Of a DNA stretch of 64,000 nt, positions 52,322-61,504 are shown in pieces. The first letter of the stretch is position 1. Every line of letters begins with the position of its first letter. Position numbers and translations under genes: made by a program. The DNA lies in contig NZ_JABBPD010000006.1 in NCBI RefSeq assembly GCF_012927445.1, positions 46,673 through 110,672 of the forward strand, given 5' to 3'. The notes beneath the pieces were generated by a model, which searched no databases, was not told the origin of the DNA, and saw only the letters and a list, made by a program, of their open reading frames with translations. The stretch is from Rhodoferax sp. (GTDB taxonomy: Bacteria; Pseudomonadota; Gammaproteobacteria; Burkholderiales; Burkholderiaceae_C).

Positions 52322-54053
52322 GGCCGACTCGCCCGCGGTCGCAGCGAGCCGGCGTGCACTCGAAGCCATGTATGCCTGCCTTGAGGTGGGCCAGAGCTTC
52401 CGCCTGGAAGCTGGTGCAGGCGCCGGAAAAACCTACTCCTTGATCAAGGCCTTGCAATTCTTGATTGAACGCAATCACCAATCTCTGCCAAAGCGAAGCC
52501 AGCAGATCGCGTGCATTACTTTCACCAACGTGGCCAGGAATGAGATCGCCGCACGCACGGATCGAAGTCCGCTAATTTACTGCGAGACGAATCACGCTTT
52601 CTGCTGGGCGCTGATCAGTGGGTTCCAGAAACCACTTAGAGCGTTGGTCGAAGCACTGCCCGCCTGGAAGGACCGGATCGAAGAAGCTGGCGGTAGTTTG
52701 GGGAAACGCGCTATTGAGTACAGCCTCGGTCATCGATCCATCCGCGACGACCGCGTCTCTCTGCACCATGACGACGTACTTCCACTCACGATCTCTCTGA
52801 TGGAGCATGCGAAGTTCCGCCGGATGATTGCGGACCGCTTTCCGATAATTTTGGTCGATGAGTACCAGGATACCGACAATGATTGGATTGAAGCGATCAA
52901 GACTCATTTCCTGGGACAACCTGGATCACCGTTGTTCGGGTTCTTCGGAGACCATTGGCAAAAAATTTATGGTGCCGGATGCGGCAAGCTGGAGCATGCC
53001 GCGGTCACGGAGATCGGCAAGGAAGCTAATTTCCGATCGATCAAGACCGTGGTCGACTGCCTCAACCGGATGCGCCCCGCACTACGTCAATTCGTGGAAG
53101 ATCCCGAGGCAGTCGGACAGGTGCACGTGTTTCATACAAACGACTGGCCGGGGCAACGTCAAAAAGGTGCGCACTGGGCCGGCGACCTGCCTTCGGACGT
53201 CGGTCATGCGACTCTAGGGCGCGTCAAAACGCTCCTGGAGCAAGATGGTTGGGATCTGTCTCCCGACCATACAAAGATTCTCATGCTGACGCATCGGCTG
53301 TTGGCAAGCGAGCAGGGATACTCAAGCTTGCCGGCCACGTTTCGCTACAACGAGGCGTTCACGAAAAAGGAACATCCACACATCGCTTTTTTTGTGGATG
53401 AACTAGAGCCCGCCTGCGACGCATTTGCAGCACGTAAATTTGGCGCGATGTTCGAGGCACTTGGAGGGTCACCGCCCTCGCTGCGCAGCCATGCCGACAA
53501 GGCGTCCTGGAATGGTGCTATGACTCAGCTGATGGCACTGCGGGAGACTGGGACAGTAGGCCAGATTATCGACCACCTGCATGCCCAGAGGCGACCCAGA
53601 CTTCCAGAGGCGGTTGAAAAGCGGGAGCGCGAGCTGCGCGTCTTCGACAAGACCGCAGGAGAAGAAATGCCTCCTGCGCTGGAAGAGTTGGAGAAGTTGC
53701 GGGAGGTTTCCTACGCAGAAATTAAGGCGCTTCGCAAATATCTCGACGGGCATTCGCCGTTTGAGACGAAGCATGGCGTCAAAGGCGCAGAGTTCGAGAA
53801 TGTGCTGGTCGTGATTGGACGGGGCTGGAATCAGTACAACTTCGGCGAGATGTTGGAACTTGCCAGCGTCCAAGCAGTTCCGGCGGGGAAGGCGGCGATG
53901 TACGAGCGAAATCGCAATCTGTTTTACGTAGCCTGCTCCAGACCGAAGCGGCGGCTCGCGCTACTGTTCACCCAGCAACTTTCGCTGGAGGCACTCGCCA
54001 CTCTTGGACGCTGGTTTGGCGCCGACACGATCCGCACTGTTCCCACCATGTAA
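52314..54053 (+). CDS. gajB: Gabija-like GajB: UvrD/PcrA-like helicase
   Basis: 579 residues from ATG 52314, overlapping the nuclease stop by eight bases. Superfamily 1 motifs in order: LEAGAGAGKTYSL (Walker A, about 32-44), ACITFTNVARNEIA (Ia), ILVDEYQDTDNDW (motif II, about 180-192), FGFFGDHWQKIYG (III), VKGAEFENVLVVIGRG (V) and LFYVACSRPKRRLALL (VI). GajB cooperates with GajA, forming a two-gene operon here. The pair is the clearest anti-phage system in the element. Confidence 0.85.
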   Translation: MTEADSPAVAASRRALEAMYACLEVGQSFRLEAGAGAGKTYSLIKALQFLIERNHQSLPKRSQQIACITFTNVARNEIAARTDRSPLIYCETNHAFCWALISGFQKPLRALVEALPAWKDRIEEAGGSLGKRAIEYSLGHRSIRDDRVSLHHDDVLPLTISLMEHAKFRRMIADRFPIILVDEYQDTDNDWIEAIKTHFLGQPGSPLFGFFGDHWQKIYGAGCGKLEHAAVTEIGKEANFRSIKTVVDCLNRMRPALRQFVEDPEAVGQVHVFHTNDWPGQRQKGAHWAGDLPSDVGHATLGRVKTLLEQDGWDLSPDHTKILMLTHRLLASEQGYSSLPATFRYNEAFTKKEHPHIAFFVDELEPACDAFAARKFGAMFEALGGSPPSLRSHADKASWNGAMTQLMALRETGTVGQIIDHLHAQRRPRLPEAVEKRERELRVFDKTAGEEMPPALEELEKLREVSYAEIKALRKYLDGHSPFETKHGVKGAEFENVLVVIGRGWNQYNFGEMLELASVQAVPAGKAAMYERNRNLFYVACSRPKRRLALLFTQQLSLEALATLGRWFGADTIRTVPTM

Positions 54054-54069
54054 GTGGAACGAGAAAACG

Positions 54070-54450
54070 ATGAACAATCCAGCAAAGCATTACAAGGTCT
54101 ATGTAGACTTGACAAACACTCAGGTCGAAGACACCGACTACAGAATTCGCGTGCATCCGGTTGCGAGTTCGTCGATCGCCGTGATAGCGCCGCATGGCGG
54201 CAGCGTTGAGTCGTACACGTCGGATAGCTATCGCTCTAGCGATTTCAGCTCTTGACATTGACACGCAAGTAGAGGGAAATCGATTTCCAGCTACTGATCC
54301 CATGAACATCTGCAACAGAGGGCGAAGGGGCGTCGGCGTGCAGATTGAAATGACCATGCCTTTGAGGCTCCAGGGACCAATCGATGCGCTTGCTAGCGCC
54401 ATCCGTTCGGTACTTGTTGGAATTGCCAAGTCATTCAACCTAGACGGCTT
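54070..54450 (+). pseudogene. Poly-gamma-glutamate hydrolase family remnant
   Basis: ATG 54070 starts MNNPAKHYKVYVDL and continues to SIAVIAPHGGSVESYTS, the N-terminal signature (APHGG) of phage-type poly-gamma-glutamate hydrolases. A frame change near 54200 and loss of the middle part lead to the family C-terminus NICNRGRRGVGVQIEMT in another frame. A full gene is about 200 codons, so this is an internally deleted, frameshifted pseudogene. Confidence 0.7.
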
Positions 54451-54452
54451 GA

Positions 54453-54932
54453 GTCGATGGGCCAGACCGACATCAAACCCAGGCTCGATGCGCTCGACTG
54501 CAGGAGTCCATTGGATTGCGTAGCACCCTGGGCAACGAGCACAAACACTGGTTTCGGGCTAAGTTCTTCCAGCAGTACCGGCTGTTCTTCCGGTTTCATG
54601 CGCCAAGTAAGATGATCGTGCTCGCGTGGGTCAACGACGAAGAGACAAAACGCGCCTACGAGAGCAGCGATGATGCTTACCGGGTGTTTGAAAAAATATT
54701 GGAAAGTGGCCATCCCCCGGACGATTGGGACAAACTGCTGGCTGAGTCTCGTGCCGAGATTGACCGCTTGGCTCGCTTTGCTGATCTGCCGGCCCCGATC
54801 CATCAGAGCCTGAAGCTCTTGTTCGCCGAAGATGCCTCGGCGCCTCGCGCAGCAGGCGGAGGTTTCCTTGCAACTCGCCCTGACGTTGATTGGGCGGGAA
54901 TTCAGGCAGCGGCTCGATGCGGGCAGCCTTGA
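54453..54932 (+). pseudogene. YhaV-type toxin, N-terminally truncated, no antitoxin
   Basis: The frame is open from just after a TGA at 54450. LRSTLGNEHKHWFRAKFFQQ, YRLFFRF, MIVLAWVNDEETKRAY and HPPDDWDKLL match the RNase toxin YhaV of PrlF-YhaV systems. The first 50 or so residues of YhaV are missing and no PrlF antitoxin gene is present upstream. It is likely a remnant; a fortuitous start (TTG 54516) could in principle give a partial protein. Confidence 0.7.
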
Positions 54933-55335
54933 TGTCGGCGTCGTGGCCGCAGTGCTGGGTGGGCCTGAGGGCTCTCGGCTTGTGCTCGAGAAGCTGATTT
55001 TTTTGGTGCTTGACTCGATCTTTAAGTTCAAGATCACGAGGCCTGGTGGAGGAGCTGGAGAAGCCTCACTTTAGCTCGGCACGCTTAGATTCTGGCAGGC
55101 CGGCTGCTGACGATGTCTACTTCCGTCGGCTTCTGGTCGAAACCCGAAATTTGAATTCCAGATTGACCCTCCGGATTGCGGTCAGCGGAATAACAAACGC
55201 GTGCAATAAGCAAACGGCCGCTTCGGGAAGTCCAGTTCCGCAGAGTGATTGGGTCTTGGCGACCACAGATCGAAAATCTCACCGAAGATCACATTGCGAT
55301 CATGTCTAGGCCCCCACGAATGATAGGCGATGCGA
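54933..55335. other. Noncoding stretch before the right end
   Basis: About 400 bp without a recognised gene. A short open frame (54832-55074) continuing from the YhaV remnant has no family match. It probably consists of decayed cargo. Confidence 0.4.
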
Positions 55336-55456
55336 CTCCGACAGACTTTATTTTCAAAGGTCTTCGTTGAGTGACAAGAAAGTCGGACCCCGACGGACTT
55401 TCCAGTGATTGAACTTACCAATGAGATAAACCATGTTTTTCCGACGGACTTTATTT
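55336..55456 (-). repeat. Right-end TnsB-binding site array (three inverted copies)
   Basis: Three sites in the orientation opposite to the left end: ccgacagactttatttt (about 55338-55354), ccccgacggactttcc (about 55388-55403) and ccgacggactttattt (55441-55456). The last is the exact reverse complement of aataaagtccgtcgg at 29560-29574. Spacing of about 40-50 bp resembles the Tn7 left end. The expected terminal ACA with 8-bp spacer was not found after the last site. Confidence 0.75.
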
Positions 55457-55512
55457 GTTTCGTTCAGCTCTAGCATTCATGCAGGTTTACGGGCTGTTGG
55501 ATTTTAGAGACG

Positions 55513-55534
55513 GTTTTTAAAGTCGTAAACAAGG
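55513..55534 (+). repeat. Extra TnsB-like site in left-end orientation
   Basis: ggtttttaaagtcgtaaaca (55512-55531) plus aagggtctctg matches the left-end sequence around 29524-29550 at about 27 of 30 positions. It has the same orientation, not inverted. It lies beyond the inverted right-end sites, as expected for the left end of another element placed in tandem. Confidence 0.65.
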
Positions 55535-55614
55535 GTCTCTGCTCGCAAGCTGATCGACCGAAATGACACGGTGGTTGGTGCTCAGGAAACTGCGATGTGT
55601 GGCTGCTCTGGGCC

Positions 55615-56840
55615 TTGGATTCAACCGGTCGATGCAACGAGTTGGCTGAATCGTTCAGCAGGCGTTTCGTAGTTTAGGGTCTTCCTTGGACGCTCGTTGA
55701 GTTTCCTCGCCACTGCATTTAGCTGTGTCTGTGTGTAATTCGAGATATCGATCCCTTTGGGGAAATACTGCCTCAGTAGTCCGTTGGTATTTTCATTGCT
55801 CCCACGCTGCCAAGGACTGTGGGGATCGCAGAAGTAAACGCTGATGTCTGTGGCCAATGTGAAACGCTTGTGGCCAGCCATTTCATGACCCCGATCCCAA
55901 GTCAAGGATTTGTAGAGTTCTTGAGGCAACTTGCGAGCGTTTTTGATTAATGCGTTGATGACCGTTTCCGTGTCGTGGCTGGCGACTTTGACCAGCATCA
56001 CATAGCGTGTATGACGTTCAACAAGAGTTGCAATCTGGCTATTGCGGTCTCCAAACAGCAGGTCCCCCTCCCAGTGCCCAGGTACTGCCCGATCTTCAAC
56101 GGTGGCCGGTCGTTCGCTGATGGATACCGCGCCAATGATCCTGCCGTGATTTTCTGTTTTTTGTGTGTGATGACGCGACCGGCGCATGGCCTGGTGCGCC
56201 TCAAATGTTGCAGCAGCTCTTTCTTCAGAGCGCCACGGGCCTGTATGAAGAGGCTGCGATAAATGGTTTCGTGTGACACTTGGTAGTTCTCATCATCCGC
56301 ATAAGCCTGTTTTAGCCACCCAGCGATTTGCTGTGGTGACCATTGCAATTGAAGCTTACCTGCCACGATATTGGCCAGCTTTCGCTTCTCCACCAGTTTG
56401 CAAGTTTTGGGCCGAAGTGCCCGATCCCAGGCCGCCTGGTCTGCATGCGCTGCCCGGTAGCACCCGGCACCACCGTTGCGGTTGATCTCGCGGCTGATGG
56501 TTGATGGTGCTCTCCCGAGAAGGGTTGCTACTGAGCGAATTGACTGACCCGCCACCACAGCGCGAGATATTTCCTCGCGTTCAGCTAAGGACAGCGCCAA
56601 TTGAGAACGATGTCGCTCTGGCGGACGTATGCCACCCGTCTCAGCCAGGATGCGTTGAATCGACGAGTGATCGCGATCAAACAACTGGGCGATCTGTTGG
56701 AGGGATTCACCTTTCTTCCATCGCTCCCACATCAAAGCTCTCTGAGTCTGTGAGTAATAGATCCGTGGTCTTTGTTTCATCTGCAACACTCCTTCTGCTT
56801 GCGCAGTTTCTAGTGTGTTGCATCGACCGGTTGAATCCAA
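55615..56840 (-). mobile_element. IS30-family insertion sequence with 24-bp inverted repeats
   Basis: Left end TTGGATTCAACCGGTCGATG + CAAC (55615-55638) and right end its exact complement at 56817-56840. ggcc flanks both ends (55611-55614 and 56841-56844), consistent with a short target duplication. The element is about 1226 bp and its single transposase gene is frameshifted. It sits between the possible tandem end and the NACHT gene. Confidence 0.88.
55621..56780 (-). pseudogene. IS30-family transposase, frameshifted
   Basis: The frame begins at ATG 56780 (MKQRPRIYYSQTQRAL) with an HTH (QQIAQLFDRDHSSIQRIL, then RAPSTISREINRN) and switches near 56190. The sequence continues in another frame as RRSRHHTQKTENHG. 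The DDE core then follows, with ISERPATVEDRAVPGHWEGD, LTWDRGHEMAGH and CDPHSPWQRGSNENTNGLLR (catalytic residues visible). About 385 residues in total, normal for the family. The frameshift probably inactivates it unless it is a programmed slip. Confidence 0.85.
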
Positions 56841-56963
56841 GGCCAGTTGCCGACGTTCACCAGTGACTGCAATGAAGCAGCTCAAATCACCATTTCTCTC
56901 CAGTACGTCACTTTCGGCGTGACGACCAGCGCAGAAAAGCTCCTCTCCTACTGTGCTGAGCAA

Positions 56964-59900
56964 TTATCGAGGCGCACTTGCCTCCTTTGCCTCCGTTGAC
57001 AGTCGCGGCACCAGGTCAAGTATTCGGGCGAGTACCCTGGCTTCCCCGCCGAGTCGTCGCTGCTCAGCATCCGCCCGCGACTGAAGCAGGGCTTGTAGCT
57101 CAAACCGATCGATGCGGGCGCCCGTATCCGGGTGCTGCCAGCGCCGTTCCGGATCTGACACCGTGACGATCAAGCAACCAGTCCGCGCCTCGCGGTGTGC
57201 CATGTACTTCTTGACCAGCTGCACTTCGATGGTGTCGCACAGCTCCCTTGCGGACCTACCCTTTTCCCCAACCTTTAGTTCGATAGTCGCCTGGTATCCG
57301 GATACCGCTCGCAACCGAATATCCGTCTCCTTACCGTCGGCAGTGACCGCTTCTTGGTCCACGGTATAGGCGCCCTTGGACGTAACCTCAAGTACATGGG
57401 CGATGGCAGGACGCAAAGTGTTCTCGTCGTCGACCTTCGCCCAAGCGGCACGTGGCCCGGTGTCGCGGAGCATTAGTTCCTGCAAATCGTCTAGGCGATC
57501 GACCAGCAACTGAGCCATGTCAGTAGCGGTCTTGGGTGAAAGCTCCTTGCCGGTAAGCAGTGTGGCGATCTCGGCCGGCATCCAAGCGCTAGCGTCGAGC
57601 TCCGCTGCAAGGCGCTCCTGTGCCAGTGCAGCGATGCGGTCTCTCAAGCGCTCGAAGAGGGGATCGGCCGCGAGCGCCAGCTTTGCGCTGAGTGCTTCAG
57701 GCCCACTGGTCTTCATAAGGGCATCGAACAGGTACCGCCGCCCGTTCTCTGCAAAGTCGCGTGGCCCTTGCGTGTAGACGGTGTCGTGGACGAGATCCTC
57801 TTCCGACCTGACATGCCGATGAGACTCGAGAGTCAGCCGTAGAAGATCGGCGGGAGCCAACGTCGCCACCCAATCGGTCGGGCCATTGTCTGTCCGTTCG
57901 TTGAACAGACAGCCAATGATTCGGACTGCAGGCCCTTCCCGCTCGATAGGAAGTGTCGCCAGGATAGGAAGCACCATCTCCACGGCGCGTTTGGGTGCCA
58001 GTGCAAACAGGACCGGCAGCCAGAACAGTAAGTAGGGACCGGTTCCGGCAGTCTGTACCCGAGCAACTGCCAGCTCTTCCAGTGGGCTCGTGATCCCGGA
58101 ACCTGCATGCGCCAGCAACACGCGGACCACTTGTGAAAGCTTCTGTTCGTTCGAGGGCGAGTACGGTAGGTGCATGAGAGCCGAGCCCGACCACGCAAGC
58201 CAGCCGACCAAGCGGGGCAGAAAGAGCAACGCCACGTCCGGTGTGCCATATCGCAGCGACTGCAACACCATCGAGTGCCAACCCGAATTCCCACCCGAAT
58301 CGAGCAATTCATCGAATAGGTCGGCGCCGATGACGGTCTCAACCTCCGCTGGATAAGCTTTTGCGAGACTACCAAGCCAATCGGGTAGGCCGTTGATCTC
58401 AAGGAGGGAATACCGAGCTGCGAGCGCGGCATCTTCACGGCTGAGCTTTGTCGCCCAGAGCGGGTCCTCCGCCTCCGCGTAGATGCCCATGAGACCGATT
58501 GTCCAGACAACGAGATAGGTGCCTTCTTCACCGAATCGACGCTCACATCGAATCGTCGGGTGCATACCGCGCCAATAGGTCATCAAGGCACGCCTCAACT
58601 TGTCCGTTACCTCGCCTCCAAAGTGGGCGCGGAGGAACGCACGATCCCATCGACCCTCGCCGCCAGCGTGATCGACCTTGTGCATGACCAGCCAAAGGTT
58701 CCAGATCGTGTTGTTCATCCGACCTGGTCCAAGCGCCAATGCAGGTTGGTCGGCCACTTCTCGCCAAAACTGGAGCCATGCATCTCTCTCGTCGGAGTGC
58801 TTCTTGGCCTGACGCTCTTGCCGCTTGCGCTGCTCCTCCTGCATCTTAAGAAACTCTGCGTTCGGCTTGCTCGCTTCAACGATTGACTTCAACTCGTCCT
58901 TCAGCGAATCTGAGTCGCTCACTGCATTGCCGAGAGAATCCACGCCGTCGTCAGCACTTCCTGCGGTCGCGTAGAGGTGTGCGGCCAAGTGAAGTAGTAC
59001 AGCTCGACGTTCGGCAGAAGCTCCTACCTCAGACAGCGCAGCCAGTACCCACTGGCCGTCGCGGTCCATCGTGTAGTTCAACGCCCCTTCGTAGACGATG
59101 CGAACTAGGCGGTACCTGGCTGTACGGTCGCCACCGAGGGACTCCACGCACGCCAAGTCGGCTTCGAAGACTCGTCGTCGCCACGGGACAGGCAGCGCGT
59201 CGAGAAGTGATCGAAGCTCTGTGTTGCCTTTCCTGAGGCCAGAAGAGGCGTCAGCGGAACGCATGGCAAGCACTGAGGCATCGATGAGCAGGTTGCTGAC
59301 GCTGCCGAGCTCGAGCAACCGAACACAAAGGGAGCGCAGGATGCTCGACATCTTGAGTCGCCCTACACGGTCGAGGAACTCCTCATCCAAAGCCTGTAGA
59401 CCGCCACGCGCCAGTACAAGCACGTCAGGCAGCAGTGCCTCAAGGCGGTCTTGGCATAGCTCGGCCTTTTGGATCACCCTGGCGACGCTGTCCGCATAGT
59501 CCACGCTGCGCCCGGAGTCACTGCGAACCCTCGCTAAGAGCTGAACCAACTGAGCTTCTGTGACGTGCTCCGGGTACATCATCGTTCCGACCCAGCGAGC
59601 AAGGCGCTCTGACCAGCCGGACGCGAGTGTGACGATGGCATCAACCATCGGCCCAAGGCGTGCATCGCGCAGCGCTGCAAGGGCTATGAGCGCCTCGAAT
59701 CGCTCGGGATCGCTGCAGGATGTGTCGGCTGCCACGCTTGCGACAAGTTCTGCGCAGCCCTGCAGTCGACCCGTGCTAACCAGCCTGAGCAGCAGCTCTC
59801 GGACTTCGGGAGCCTCGACTCCCTTGCTCCAAGCGGAAAGCACCGTCGCGGTAAGCGCCAGTTGCGCAAGCCGTGCAACTTGTAGATTCGGTACCTCCAG

Positions 59901-61358
59901 GCCGCGCCACTGGCCCCGGCCGTATCGTTCTACAAAACCCAGCAATGCACGCTCGCGCTGGTGATCCGTGAGTGATTCCGGGTCACCTTGGGTCAGTAAC
60001 ACGTCCGGCTCGACCTTGACGACCCTCTCGAACATGTCGGATCGCAGGAGACCGAGCCATCCTGCGATGGGTCGCATCGAGGGCTTGAGGACTGTCTGTT
60101 TCGCACCAGTGAGCCCGAACAACATGCGGCAAGCGGCCGATTGGGCGAGAAGCCCTGCCTCAATCAGTTCATGAATTTGGCACGCAGCCAGAAACTCCAT
60201 TACCGACCGATGGTGGAAACGAACTCGACCATATCCCCCCTCAACAAATATGGGGCGCTCCAATAGAGCCAGGACTTGATTCGCGCCATAGTCGGATAGC
60301 AGCGCACGCGGATCGATCGGCGCGGCAGCAATCTCGTCACCGTCAGATCCTGCGCTGTATCGAATGGTCAGACGCCGACTCAAAATCACGGCCAGCGCGA
60401 GCCGCTGTGCGCCCACTCGTGCCTTTTCTGCTGAGAGGTCAGCCTTCTCACGTCGGTCAGGGCGAGCGGCCAGCCGGGCGCGCACATGATTCTGAATCTG
60501 ATCAAAGTGGGCACGGATCATGCCATGCCCACGCCAGTCGTCGCACAGCTCGATCAAGTCCTGAGGTTTGCGAGCGAACTCGCGTGCATGCTTGGCATCA
60601 ATCGCAGCCAGCATGGCATCAGGATTCTCGATACCCCGAGAGCGCGCGAACTCGACGATCTGTGGTCCAGTGAGCGGCAACAGTTCCACCTCGCGGCTAG
60701 TGGGCGGTGCGTCATCATTGCTCTTGCTCGGTCCATCCATCGCGATGCGGATGAACTCATCTTGCGAGATGGATTCACGTACAGGTTCCGGTACGGGCAG
60801 GATCTCTTTGAACGCCTGGCGATCAATGGGCACCGGACGAGCCGTGACCACAACAGTCGTCCGTCCCAACGCGCCCCGGATGTCATGCGCGAATCGACGC
60901 AGCGCGTCCCTGAACGATCGATGGACAAGCTGAAGCTCGTCGATAGAGTCTAGGAAGAAATAGGCAATCTGCGATGAGGAGGCCAACCAGTCGGTGAAGC
61001 GCTTCAGGTCGTCGCCGAAGAGTGTGGCGACAACGCCTGCGGATGCAACGCTCTCGAGCGACAAGAAGAACGATGCCTCTCCGCGAGCAAATAGCTCCCT
61101 CGCCTTCGACTCGCACTCATAGGTCTTGCCCGCACCGGCCTCAGACACGATGAGAATGCGTCGAGACTTCAGCAATTCTTCCCAATCAACGCCGGCTTCA
61201 TCGAAGCGCTCTTCCCATACGCTATTGAACACCTCAATACTGTTTATACTGTTTGAGGGCTTGCGAAGATTCTTGAACGTGCGATTCATTTGGCGAGTGG
61301 TTATATTCTTGAGCAAAAGACTACCCGCATATTGTCCATGACCTTCCGTTCGCTCCAT
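56964..61358 (-). CDS. Giant NACHT-type NTPase with C-terminal PD-(D/E)XK nuclease (putative Avs-like defence)
   Basis: A 1464-residue protein. The P-loop NTPase near the N-terminus has SEAGAGKT (72-79) and Walker B YFFLDSIDEL (133-142) with VVVTARPVP, typical of NACHT/STAND proteins. A very long helical-repeat middle (about 350-1290) is the likely sensor. The C-terminal domain has GKETDIRLR, ATIELKVGEK (about 1357-1366) and EVQLVKKYM, the D...ExK plus QxxxY pattern of PD-(D/E)XK nucleases. The arrangement is like Avs or related STAND nucleases that degrade DNA upon phage recognition. The start is uncertain (MERTEGHGQ or M24, MNRTFKN). No operon partner is apparent except the downstream-oriented HEPN gene. 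Confidence 0.78.
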   Translation of the reverse strand: MERTEGHGQYAGSLLLKNITTRQMNRTFKNLRKPSNSINSIEVFNSVWEERFDEAGVDWEELLKSRRILIVSEAGAGKTYECESKARELFARGEASFFLSLESVASAGVVATLFGDDLKRFTDWLASSSQIAYFFLDSIDELQLVHRSFRDALRRFAHDIRGALGRTTVVVTARPVPIDRQAFKEILPVPEPVRESISQDEFIRIAMDGPSKSNDDAPPTSREVELLPLTGPQIVEFARSRGIENPDAMLAAIDAKHAREFARKPQDLIELCDDWRGHGMIRAHFDQIQNHVRARLAARPDRREKADLSAEKARVGAQRLALAVILSRRLTIRYSAGSDGDEIAAAPIDPRALLSDYGANQVLALLERPIFVEGGYGRVRFHHRSVMEFLAACQIHELIEAGLLAQSAACRMLFGLTGAKQTVLKPSMRPIAGWLGLLRSDMFERVVKVEPDVLLTQGDPESLTDHQRERALLGFVERYGRGQWRGLEVPNLQVARLAQLALTATVLSAWSKGVEAPEVRELLLRLVSTGRLQGCAELVASVAADTSCSDPERFEALIALAALRDARLGPMVDAIVTLASGWSERLARWVGTMMYPEHVTEAQLVQLLARVRSDSGRSVDYADSVARVIQKAELCQDRLEALLPDVLVLARGGLQALDEEFLDRVGRLKMSSILRSLCVRLLELGSVSNLLIDASVLAMRSADASSGLRKGNTELRSLLDALPVPWRRRVFEADLACVESLGGDRTARYRLVRIVYEGALNYTMDRDGQWVLAALSEVGASAERRAVLLHLAAHLYATAGSADDGVDSLGNAVSDSDSLKDELKSIVEASKPNAEFLKMQEEQRKRQERQAKKHSDERDAWLQFWREVADQPALALGPGRMNNTIWNLWLVMHKVDHAGGEGRWDRAFLRAHFGGEVTDKLRRALMTYWRGMHPTIRCERRFGEEGTYLVVWTIGLMGIYAEAEDPLWATKLSREDAALAARYSLLEINGLPDWLGSLAKAYPAEVETVIGADLFDELLDSGGNSGWHSMVLQSLRYGTPDVALLFLPRLVGWLAWSGSALMHLPYSPSNEQKLSQVVRVLLAHAGSGITSPLEELAVARVQTAGTGPYLLFWLPVLFALAPKRAVEMVLPILATLPIEREGPAVRIIGCLFNERTDNGPTDWVATLAPADLLRLTLESHRHVRSEEDLVHDTVYTQGPRDFAENGRRYLFDALMKTSGPEALSAKLALAADPLFERLRDRIAALAQERLAAELDASAWMPAEIATLLTGKELSPKTATDMAQLLVDRLDDLQELMLRDTGPRAAWAKVDDENTLRPAIAHVLEVTSKGAYTVDQEAVTADGKETDIRLRAVSGYQATIELKVGEKGRSARELCDTIEVQLVKKYMAHREARTGCLIVTVSDPERRWQHPDTGARIDRFELQALLQSRADAEQRRLGGEARVLARILDLVPRLSTEAKEASAPR

Positions 61359-61504
61359 CAGGTAGGTAAATTCGCCGACTCTGAATGACTACTAGGCGGT
61401 GATGAATCTGCTTTCACTGAGGACCGCAATGGGTCGACTGCTGCGCCAAGTCCGGGCCAGTAGCGGACTCATTGTGGTCGGTCAAGGAGCACGACAACGG
61501 GAGT

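Larger units (their letters stand above)
29497..55456 (+). mobile_element. Tn7-like transposon inserted at attTn7 downstream of glmS
   Basis: The element is defined by TnsB-type site arrays (direct copies at 29507-29624, inverted copies at 55336-55456) and the core genes tnsA-tnsB-tnsC-tnsD at 41845-48119. Its left edge is placed about 25 bp after the glmS stop, as for Tn7, and the left-end spacing resembles Tn7R. The exact termini are not fixed: no clean TGT...ACA pair or 5-bp duplication could be identified. A TGTTGTGAGG at 29550 just before the third site is an alternative inner terminus. Cargo is mostly defence-like. Confidence 0.8.

Noticed and set aside
54435..55037. Minus-strand frame of 200 codons
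   Set aside because: Overlaps the YhaV remnant, which has clear family similarity on the plus strand; the minus-strand translation shows no recognisable domain.
55160..55200. cagcggaataac near 55178 as the right terminus of the transposon (complement of ttattccgcg at 29497)
   Set aside because: It is not preceded by an inverted TnsB site and lies inside the right-end site array boundary, so the similarity looks accidental.
29497..55456. CRISPR-associated transposon (CAST) because of two TniQ proteins
   Set aside because: No Cas gene and no repeat-spacer array could be found on either strand in the element, so an RNA-guided mode is unsupported by this window.
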